A stretch of 8,513 nt of DNA from Chloroflexota bacterium. GTDB lineage: Bacteria; Chloroflexota; Limnocylindria; QHBO01. The translations under genes were made by a program, and so were the position numbers. Below the pieces are notes generated by a model that saw only the letters and a list, made by a program, of their open reading frames with translations, did no database searches and was not told the origin of the DNA. Positions 1 to 5,117 of this stretch are shown here, one piece after another. How positions within the stretch are numbered: the first letter of the stretch is position 1; each line of letters starts with the position of its first letter. The DNA lies in contig JACDHU010000061.1 of assembly GCA_013820865.1 (NCBI GenBank), positions 1 to 8,513 on the forward strand. Reading direction: 5' to 3'.

Positions 1-36
1 TCTCTCGTGAGGCCCGGCTGCCGCGGGCGCGATCAT
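1..36 (-). CDS. Possible start of a further operon gene, cut by the left edge
   Basis: An ATG lies 5 nt after the stop codon of the preceding permease gene, and the frame stays open for the 12 codons left in the window (MIAPAAAGPHER). Nine of the 12 third positions are G or C, as in the neighbouring genes. The tight spacing would suit the next gene of the operon. A partner ATPase or binding protein for the permease is the natural expectation, but 12 residues show no domain. There is no clear ribosome binding site apart from the translated end of the permease gene. Treat as tentative. Confidence 0.25.
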   Translation of the reverse strand, partial: MIAPAAAGPHER

Positions 37-41
37 CGGGG

Positions 42-1073
42 TCACACGCTGTCGTCGAATCTGAGGGCCCGGCGGCTGCGCTGGCGTCGGACGAGCTGAT
101 CCACGGCGACGGCGATGACGATCACCGCGCCGGTCACGAAGGTGCTCCATTTGCCGTCGATGCCCATGAAGATGATCCCGGAGCTTATGACCTGGATGAT
201 CAGCGCCCCCACCAGTGCGCCGATGACGGTGCCCCACCCGCCCGACAGTGGCGTGCCGCCGATGATCACGGCAGCCACCACGACGAGGAGAAAGTCCTGC
301 CCCGTCGTCGGATCGATGGCGCCACGAAAGCCCAGGAACAATGCTCCCGAAAGCCCGGCCACCGCACCGATCAGGATCAGCACCTGCATCCGCGTGCGGG
401 CGATCGGGATGCCCGCCAGCCGCGCTGCCTCCGGGTTGCTGCCGATGGCCTGGACCCGGTAGCCGAAGCGGGTGTGATGCAGCACCAGGTGGAGCGCCAC
501 GGCCAGCAGCACGAAGACGACCGCCACGACGGGGACGAGGCCGCCAATACGCATCGTGGCCAACTGGAAGAACGTACCGCTCGTGTCGGGTGGGATGACG
601 GCGCGCGATTCGTTGATGACCAGGGATAGGCCGCGGAACATCGAAAAGGTACCCAGCGTGATGATGATCACCGGCAACCGCAAACCGACGGCCAGAACGC
701 CGTTGAGTGCGCCCAGCACGCCGCCGAAGATGACGGCGAAGCCGACGGCGAGCCAGGGATCCACGCCGAAAACCATCGCCTTGGCGCCCATCACGGCCGA
801 GAAGTTGAAGATCCAGCCGACCGATAGGTCAATCTCGCGGATGGCCAGGGCGAAGACCACGGCCAGCGCGATCATGCCGGCGAAGGCCGCGTTACTTACC
901 TGCTGCACGAGATTGGCCGGATTCAGGAACGTGGGTCGGAGCACCGCGATGAGGACGATCAACGCGACCAGCGCGAAGATCACGCCAAATTCCTCGGGTA
1001 GGCGCCCGAAACGGCTCTTCCGCTGCGGAGGAGCCATCTCGGCAAGCGTGCCGCCTGCTTCGCTACCGCTCAC
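42..1073 (-). CDS. CUT2 (ribose-type) sugar ABC transporter permease
   Basis: Inner-membrane permease of the RbsC/XylH/AraH family (BPD_transp_2), which forms the channel of a sugar importer with an RbsA-type ATPase and a binding protein. With the GTG start it has 343 residues (RbsC has about 320). The membrane segments are typical: an N-terminal helix near 31-46, the family signature EIDLSVG at 80-86, the cytoplasmic coupling region GSNPEAARLAG at 211-221, and a glycine-rich C-terminal pair of helices around 264-300. The frame is open up to a TTG at 1148, but that has no ribosome site. The GTG at 1073 follows GAGGG with 5-nt spacing, so I chose it. The ATG at 1037 (331 residues) is the other option. 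It is the last complete gene of the block that starts with the ceramidase-fold hydrolase. Its ATPase and binding protein are not next to it here. It is clearly different from the second permease in the window. Family assignment is firm; substrate is unknown. Confidence 0.93.
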   Translation of the reverse strand: MSGSEAGGTLAEMAPPQRKSRFGRLPEEFGVIFALVALIVLIAVLRPTFLNPANLVQQVSNAAFAGMIALAVVFALAIREIDLSVGWIFNFSAVMGAKAMVFGVDPWLAVGFAVIFGGVLGALNGVLAVGLRLPVIIITLGTFSMFRGLSLVINESRAVIPPDTSGTFFQLATMRIGGLVPVVAVVFVLLAVALHLVLHHTRFGYRVQAIGSNPEAARLAGIPIARTRMQVLILIGAVAGLSGALFLGFRGAIDPTTGQDFLLVVVAAVIIGGTPLSGGWGTVIGALVGALIIQVISSGIIFMGIDGKWSTFVTGAVIVIAVAVDQLVRRQRSRRALRFDDSV

Positions 1074-1078
1074 CAATG

Positions 1079-1083
1079 CCCTC
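1079..1083 (-). promoter_or_regulatory. Ribosome binding site deciding the permease start
   Basis: On the minus strand GAGGG lies 5 nt before the GTG at 1073. Neither the upstream TTG (1148) nor the downstream ATG (1037) has a comparable site, so this favours the GTG. Confidence 0.5.
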
Positions 1084-1136
1084 AGCTGTGTGACTTGTAC
1101 GAGCCCGCGTGGTTTCGCTTCGGCTACTCGTCGAAA

Positions 1137-1150
1137 CGTTGCCAGCAACG
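1137..1150. repeat. Operator-like inverted repeat upstream of the permease gene
   Basis: CGTTGC-CA-GCAACG is a perfect 6+6 inverted repeat with a 2-bp centre. It lies in the 132-bp gap between the acyltransferase stop and the preferred permease start, about 64 bp before that start. Compact dyads of this size are typical of repressor operators or small hairpins, and I cannot tell which. Its presence supports reading this stretch as non-coding. Confidence 0.35.
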
Positions 1151-1160
1151 ATTGTAATGG

Positions 1161-1179
1161 TCCGCGCCGCGATAGCGGA
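1161..1179 (-). other. Small nested inverted repeat after the acyltransferase gene
   Basis: TCCGC at 1161-1165 pairs with GCGGA at 1175-1179, and inside it CCGC (1167-1170) can instead pair with GCGG (1175-1178). It starts about 27 nt after the acyltransferase stop. No T-run follows on the minus strand, so it is at most an intercistronic hairpin, not a convincing intrinsic terminator. Confidence 0.2.
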
Positions 1180-1205
1180 ACACTTGTCCCCGAATCTGTA
1201 GGTGC

Positions 1206-1937
1206 CTAACCGATGCCCGCGAATGACTCCGGTTTGCGCAGCGCATCGCCCAGGTCGGAGAGAAAGCGCGCGACGAGCACCCCGTCCACGGCGCGGTGGT
1301 CGGCGCTCAAGGTAGCCGTCATCTGCGATCGAACCTCGACTCGGCCGTCGACCACCACGGGCCTCGGCGCGACCCGGCCCGTGGCGAGAATGGCGACCTG
1401 CGGCGGAGTGATGATGGCCGTGAACGAGGACACCGGGAACATGCCGAGGTTGGTCAGGGTGAACGTGGCCTCCGTCATCTCGGCGGCGCGCAGCTTGCCG
1501 CTCCGCGCCCGCGTCGCCAAGTCGCGCAGCGCCACCGACAGCTGGTCCACGTCCATCGCGCCGACATCGATCAGGGCTGGCGCGATGAGCCCCTCATCCA
1601 ACGCCACGGCCACACCCATGTTGACCTGCTCCACGACCTCGAGGGTGTCCGCGTTCCAGACGGCGTTGAGCGCTGGAAAGCGGCTCAGGCTGGCCGCGAC
1701 CGCCCTTACCAGAAAGGCCGTTATCGTCACCCGGTCCTCGACCGCGCGGCCTTCGTTGAGCTCGTTAACCGCCCGCTGGACGGCATCCATGTCGAGTTCT
1801 GCGCTGACGTAGAAGTGCGGCGCGGTCCGCTTGCTGTCGGACATCCGCCGGGCGATGGCCGCCCGCATCGGCGAGAGCTCCACGCCACGCCGCCCCGGCG
1901 TGTCCACTTCCCGATCCCCTGGATCAGGCCTCGTCAT
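1206..1937 (-). CDS. 2-oxo acid dehydrogenase E2 acyltransferase, catalytic domain only
   Basis: Catalytic core of a dihydrolipoamide acyltransferase, which moves an acyl group from lipoyl-lysine to CoA in 2-oxo acid dehydrogenase complexes (cytoplasmic). The 243 residues begin with a short linker and go straight into the core at about residue 17. The core shows LSPMRAAIARRM, TLTNLGMF (160-167) with the ITPPQVAILATG stretch (176-187), and the active-site DHRAVDG (213-219) with His214 and Asp218. Full E2 proteins usually run to about 400 or more residues, with one or more lipoyl domains and a peripheral subunit-binding domain in front. Both are absent here. The lipoyl domain is supplied by the gene immediately upstream, which overlaps this one by 14 bp in another frame, so translation is probably coupled. 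The ATG has only a weak GGA upstream. The acyl group handled (acetyl, branched-chain, acetoin-derived or other) cannot be read from the sequence. No E1 or E3 gene lies in the window. Confidence 0.93.
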   Translation of the reverse strand: MTRPDPGDREVDTPGRRGVELSPMRAAIARRMSDSKRTAPHFYVSAELDMDAVQRAVNELNEGRAVEDRVTITAFLVRAVAASLSRFPALNAVWNADTLEVVEQVNMGVAVALDEGLIAPALIDVGAMDVDQLSVALRDLATRARSGKLRAAEMTEATFTLTNLGMFPVSSFTAIITPPQVAILATGRVAPRPVVVDGRVEVRSQMTATLSADHRAVDGVLVARFLSDLGDALRKPESFAGIG

Positions 1938-2169
1938 CGAGATATCCGATCACCGCGCCTACGGCAATGTCATCGTCACCTGCTTCGTGGACGATTTCGA
2001 CCAGCGTGCCGCTGGCGCTGGCCTCCATCTCGACCGTCGACTTTTCGGTCTCGATCTCGGCTATGACATCGCCACGCGAAACGCTGTCGCCGACCTTCGC
2101 GATCCAGGCAGCGACCTTACCCGTCTCCATGTCGTAGCCGAGCTTCGGCATCTCGATCGGTGTTCGCAT
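1924..2169 (-). CDS. Free-standing lipoyl-domain protein (E2 lipoyl carrier)
   Basis: A single biotinyl/lipoyl domain of 81 residues and nothing else. It starts with the typical PIEMPKLG strand, has the modification-site turn EIETEKSTVEM with lysine 43 as the predicted lipoylated residue, and ends in the usual IGYL strand followed by a short acidic tail. The neighbours of the lysine (E-T-E-K-S) fit lipoyl domains; biotin carrier domains usually have M-K-M. Its likely job is to carry acyl groups between an E1 decarboxylase and the E2 catalytic protein encoded directly downstream, whose gene it overlaps by 14 bp. The start is firm: the ATG has a strong GGAGG site 5 nt upstream. In most organisms this domain is fused to the E2 core. 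The two frames could be joined by one frameshift, but the result would still lack the subunit-binding domain, so I read this as a true split. Confidence 0.9.
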   Translation of the reverse strand: MRTPIEMPKLGYDMETGKVAAWIAKVGDSVSRGDVIAEIETEKSTVEMEASASGTLVEIVHEAGDDDIAVGAVIGYLDDEA

Positions 2170-2174
2170 GTGGA

Positions 2175-2179
2175 CCTCC
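2175..2179 (-). promoter_or_regulatory. Strong ribosome binding site of the lipoyl-protein gene
   Basis: GGAGG on the minus strand, 5 nt before the ATG at 2169. It is one of the two best Shine-Dalgarno matches in the window; the other precedes the permease at 7699. This suggests the small carrier is made in larger amounts than its neighbours. Confidence 0.7.
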
Positions 2180-2195
2180 GAAAAACGTTTGCTGG

Positions 2196-2227
2196 TCGTT
2201 CCCCAACGATACCCGGTTGCCCGGTTG
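2196..2227 (-). repeat. Tandem 8-bp repeat and small hairpin between hydrolase and lipoyl genes
   Basis: The 60-bp gap holds two exact head-to-tail copies of CCCGGTTG (2212-2219 and 2220-2227). Next to them is a perfect 5-bp inverted repeat, TCGTT/AACGA, around a 4-base loop (2196-2209). These are short enough to be chance. They could also be a regulator site or an intercistronic RNA element. No T-run and no clear promoter is seen. Confidence 0.3.
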
Positions 2228-2229
2228 GA

Positions 2230-3660
2230 TCATGCGCCGGCCGGAAACAGTCCCTGCAGGAGCTCGATGGCCGTCCGCTCGACGATACCGGCGACTTCCG
2301 GGCTGAAGGGAGACGGGTGTCCGTAGCCGCGGTGAGATACAGCCGGCTCGTAACCGCCGTGCGGATACTCCTCGGGCGTTGCCACGTAGCCCAGAACGCC
2401 CTGTGAGTAGCCGGCAAAGATGGTCACGGCAGCCGGCGATGCCCGTCGAACGGCAGCCCCGATCTCGCTGAAGATCTCGCCCGGCGCAGTGGCCAGCGCG
2501 CACTCACCCAGGCGCATGGCCCAGATCTCGCCCTGCAGGTGGCGCGCCACCCGACGTTCATGGACGGCGGCGAGCGTCTCTTCGAGCCACTGCACGTGGT
2601 AAGCGACCGGGTTGGTGGTCACGCGTGACTCACCCCGCGCCTGCCGGCCTTGGAGTTCAGCTTTTCGCTCGGCCAGCTCGCGCTGCAAATCCTCGGCCGC
2701 CGGCGGGTCGAGAAGCGGCAGGCGGACCTCCCGCCTCGCCGTCGCGATCACCGGTGCCGGCTGGTCGGCCTGCCCAACCCGCCGATATAGGCTGATCGGC
2801 GTGACGGACCCATAGTCGAGCTTTTCGGTGCTCAAGATTCGCGGCTCGGCATCGGCCACGGCGTGTGCCGCCTCGAGCCCGAGTCGCGCACCCATTCGTT
2901 CCTCCGGTCCACGTCGGTTGTGGAACGCCTCGAGAGGCAGGATATTGCCGGCAGCACCCTGGAGGAAAAGGCACAGGCCGCCGCGGATAGCCTCCACTTG
3001 CTCGCGCAGTGGACCGACGAAGTCGGAGTCGACCTCCGGTACCTCCGGACCGACGACCACGGGATGACAACCAAAGCCGACAATCGTGGCAATCGAACCG
3101 CCGGCATGATCGTCGATCCGGATCGTGGGCACTTCTTCGTCGACGAAGCCGTCGGGGTTCCAGCCGAGGATCGTCCCGCGGTCGGGAGTGCGCTCGCGCC
3201 GATTGACGGCCAGTCCCGCCACCCGCCCGACGCCGCCGGCTACTGCGGCAGGGCGGAGCTGGGCAGCGGCCTGGACGCCGGCGCTGACAAACGCCTGGGG
3301 AAGCCACGCCGTGTACGCACGCTCCTGGTCCGTCAGCCCGTCGAACTCGCCGCCAAGCTTCATGACCGCACCAGGCCATGGCGCGGCATGGGTATGACTG
3401 GTGTTGACGAGAACTGCCTCCGGCGAGGTGCCGATCTGCTCTGCCACGGCCGACCGAATGCGCCACGCGAGGGAGATCGGCATACCTACCAGGTCCGCTG
3501 CCAGCAGTGCCGTCAGAGTGCCGGACCCGTCATCGATGACGCAGGCGGTCAGGAGCAGCGGGCGAGCAACTTCGCGGGCGGCCCGATCGCGTCGCACGTA
3601 GCCCAGAAGGTCGGCGGGCAGCGGCGGGGTGATATCGACGCGCGCAACTCCAGCCAGCAT
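2230..3660 (-). CDS. Neutral ceramidase-fold zinc hydrolase, probably not a ceramidase
   Basis: A 476-residue member of the neutral/alkaline non-lysosomal ceramidase N-terminal family (PF04734). It starts with the typical GVARVDITPP. The family zinc ligands appear present: NTSHTHAAPW at 86-95 (His89/His91), GFGCHP at 195-200 (His199), APGEIF at 392-397 (Glu395) and GGYE at 435-438 (Tyr437), after the characteristic GYSQGVLGY segment. In true neutral ceramidases the nucleophilic serine lies in GDVSPN. Here the matching stretch reads GNILPL (238-243), with leucine in place of serine. There is also no signal peptide and no C-terminal immunoglobulin-like domain, so the protein is probably cytoplasmic with a different substrate. 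The ATG at 3660 is chosen because the family homology begins there. The frame runs further upstream, but that part lies antisense to the VOC gene. No Shine-Dalgarno is seen; a -10-like TATGCT ends 6 nt before the ATG, suggesting a leaderless transcript. It is the first gene of the left block. Confidence 0.88.
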   Translation of the reverse strand: MLAGVARVDITPPLPADLLGYVRRDRAAREVARPLLLTACVIDDGSGTLTALLAADLVGMPISLAWRIRSAVAEQIGTSPEAVLVNTSHTHAAPWPGAVMKLGGEFDGLTDQERAYTAWLPQAFVSAGVQAAAQLRPAAVAGGVGRVAGLAVNRRERTPDRGTILGWNPDGFVDEEVPTIRIDDHAGGSIATIVGFGCHPVVVGPEVPEVDSDFVGPLREQVEAIRGGLCLFLQGAAGNILPLEAFHNRRGPEERMGARLGLEAAHAVADAEPRILSTEKLDYGSVTPISLYRRVGQADQPAPVIATARREVRLPLLDPPAAEDLQRELAERKAELQGRQARGESRVTTNPVAYHVQWLEETLAAVHERRVARHLQGEIWAMRLGECALATAPGEIFSEIGAAVRRASPAAVTIFAGYSQGVLGYVATPEEYPHGGYEPAVSHRGYGHPSPFSPEVAGIVERTAIELLQGLFPAGA

Positions 3661-3741
3661 GGGCTGAGCATACTCGCTATCTTTTGTGGGCAGGTATCGA
3701 TTGCAGCCCTGCTGTCGGCCAGCCCCGCAAACGGATATCAG
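3661..3741. promoter_or_regulatory. Shared divergent promoter region
   Basis: This 81-bp region separates the starts of two divergent genes, so promoters for both blocks should lie in it or overlap the gene starts. For the minus strand, TATGCT (3672 down to 3667) fits the TAnnnT -10 pattern and ends 6 nt before the ATG; no good -35 lies at 16-18 bp spacing. For the plus strand I see no convincing -10/-35 pair. A distant inverted repeat, GGGCTG (3661-3666) and CAGCCC (3705-3710), spans much of the minus-strand side. Confidence 0.5.
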
Positions 3742-4203
3742 ATGAGCGGCATCACCGGCTTCTTCCACGGCGGCATCACGGTCCGCGATATGGATCGGTC
3801 GCTCGAGTTCTACGAGTCCGGCCTCGGCCTGACGGTCGAATTCGATCGCCTCGCGGCCAGTCCGTACCTGAAGGAGGTTCTCGGTCTCGAATTCGAGGAG
3901 CTGCGCATCGTGTACCTGCGCATCCCAAATGCGCCCGGATCGTTCGTGGAGTTGCTCGAGTATCGCGGTCTGGAACGTCACTCCGCCGCCGCCCGCCCGT
4001 GCGACTACGGCAGTGGCCACCTGTGCCTCCTCGTCGACGACGTGGTGGGCGTCCATGCCCGGATGCTGGGCCTCGGTTTCACCAGCCGCTCGCCTCAAAC
4101 CGTGGCAATAACCGCCGGGCCGAATGCAGGAGCCCGGAGCGTGTACCTGATAGATCCCGATCAGTATCTGATCGAGTTGTTCCAACCAGCACCCCGTGAC
4201 TGA
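3742..4203 (+). CDS. VOC (glyoxalase/dioxygenase-fold) metalloprotein
   Basis: A 153-residue protein made of two βαβββ modules of the vicinal-oxygen-chelate superfamily. Module one begins GFFHGGITVRDMDRSLEFY and module two GSGHLCLLVDDV. The four expected metal positions are all present: His9, Glu70 (in SFVELLEY), His93 and Glu145 (in LIELFQP). This points to an active divalent-metal enzyme, not a resistance-type binding protein. The superfamily includes lactoylglutathione lyases, epimerases such as methylmalonyl-CoA epimerase, and ring-cleaving dioxygenases; the sequence does not let me choose among them. The ATG at 3742 is chosen because the fold begins there. The same frame is open for almost 900 bp upstream, but that part is antisense to the hydrolase gene. 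Only a weak GGA precedes the ATG. The lactonase-family gene follows 28 bp downstream and is probably co-transcribed. Confidence 0.88.
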   Translation: MSGITGFFHGGITVRDMDRSLEFYESGLGLTVEFDRLAASPYLKEVLGLEFEELRIVYLRIPNAPGSFVELLEYRGLERHSAAARPCDYGSGHLCLLVDDVVGVHARMLGLGFTSRSPQTVAITAGPNAGARSVYLIDPDQYLIELFQPAPRD

Positions 4204-4218
4204 GGCGACGGCATCGCC

Positions 4219-4225
4219 GGAAAGG
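4219..4225 (+). promoter_or_regulatory. Ribosome binding site deciding the SMP-30 gene start
   Basis: GGAAAGG lies 6 nt before the ATG at 4232. An in-frame GTG at 4196, overlapping the preceding stop codon, has no such site. The ATG is therefore the preferred start. Confidence 0.55.
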
Positions 4226-4231
4226 TACGAG

Positions 4232-5110
4232 ATGGAAGCCCGCATCGAAACACTGGCCGACGGCCTGGGCCATCCAGAGGGCCCCGACGTCCTGCCCGAC
4301 GGACGAATCGTGATGGTCGAGACCTACACGAGCAAGCTCGTCGCCTGGTCGGCCGACCGTGGCATCCACGACTACGCCGATTGCGGTGGCGGGCCGAACG
4401 CCTGCATGCTGGGCTCCGACGGAGCGGTCTATATCACCCAGAACGGTGGGACCGTCGGCGCCTGGCGAGCCGAGCGCATGGGCCGGCCATCCATTCAAAA
4501 GGCCTGGCCCGACGGGCGGGTCGAGGAGGTAACGGCTGAGGTCGATGGCGTTGCGCTGCAGGCACCCAACGACCTGAGCTTCGGCCCGGACGGTCGTCTG
4601 TACTTCACCGACCCGGCCGACTATCTGCCCGATGACCGGCGGCCGGGCCGCGTCTTCGTGCTCAATCCGGACGGGACTGGCGAACTGCTCGAGGAGCTGC
4701 CCGAGGCGTACCCCAACGGCATCGTGGTCGAGGCCGACGGCTCCATCGTGTGGGTCGAATCGTATGAACGCCGCGTATACCGCCGACGACCTGGCGGCTC
4801 AAGCGAGCTGATACACCAGCTGCCCGAGGGCCACATCCCTGACGGCCTCAAGGTTGCCGCCAACGGTGATCTGTGGATCACCACCTTCATGAGCGGCGGC
4901 GTGGACATTGTCGCGCCCGACGGAACCGCCAAGGATTTCCTGCGAACCGGTGGCGTGCCCCTCAACTGTGTTTTCACCGATGGCTCGCTCGTGATCACCG
5001 ACTTCGGTGAGATAAGCGAAGTAACAGGCGACGCGCCAATGCTTGGGCGGCTGTGGAGGGTTCACGTCGGCGTGGACGGAATGCCACTCTTTCGCGGCGC
5101 GATCGGCTAG
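4232..5110 (+). CDS. SMP-30/gluconolactonase/LRE-family protein
   Basis: A 292-residue six-bladed β-propeller of the SMP-30/gluconolactonase family, which commonly hydrolyses sugar lactones to aldonic acids with one bound divalent metal. All four signature positions are present: Glu16 in GHPEGP, Asn113 in APNDLSFGPDGRLYFTDP, Asn162 in YPNGI and Asp204 in IPDGL. These match the metal and active-site residues of SMP-30 and gluconolactonase. The repeated 'DG-x-(V/L/I)-(Y/W)' turns mark the propeller blades. There is no signal peptide, so it should act in the cytoplasm. The start at the ATG rests on its ribosome site; a GTG 36 bp upstream would add 12 residues. It follows the VOC gene in a probable two-gene operon next to sugar importer genes, which fits lactone hydrolysis in sugar oxidation. 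Some family members act on non-sugar lactones or organophosphates, so the substrate is open. Confidence 0.9.
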   Translation: MEARIETLADGLGHPEGPDVLPDGRIVMVETYTSKLVAWSADRGIHDYADCGGGPNACMLGSDGAVYITQNGGTVGAWRAERMGRPSIQKAWPDGRVEEVTAEVDGVALQAPNDLSFGPDGRLYFTDPADYLPDDRRPGRVFVLNPDGTGELLEELPEAYPNGIVVEADGSIVWVESYERRVYRRRPGGSSELIHQLPEGHIPDGLKVAANGDLWITTFMSGGVDIVAPDGTAKDFLRTGGVPLNCVFTDGSLVITDFGEISEVTGDAPMLGRLWRVHVGVDGMPLFRGAIG

Positions 5111-5117
5111 CAGCCAG

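Noticed and set aside
1924..1937. Overlap of the lipoyl and E2 genes read as a frameshift in one E2 gene
   Set aside because: Both pieces have natural ends, the downstream gene has its own ATG, and fusing them would still give no subunit-binding domain. A sequencing error is not fully excluded.
556..2066. Several plus-strand open frames antisense to the left-block permease and acyltransferase genes
   Set aside because: They are rich in Arg, Ser, Thr and Pro with no motif and no ribosome sites, while the opposite strand carries complete conserved proteins.
2061..2503. Two minus-strand open frames crossing the hydrolase-lipoyl junction
   Set aside because: They overlap two supported genes in other frames, have no motif and disagree with the strong ribosome site at 2175-2179.
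2863..3741. Long open frame upstream of the VOC gene, in the same frame on the plus strand
   Set aside because: It is antisense to the well-supported ceramidase-fold gene, its translation shows no domain, and the VOC fold begins exactly at the ATG at 3742. It is the by-product of high GC content.
3661..4245. Upstream extension of the ceramidase-fold frame on the minus strand
   Set aside because: It is antisense to the VOC gene and shows no family similarity. The conserved GVARVDITPP start follows the ATG at 3660.
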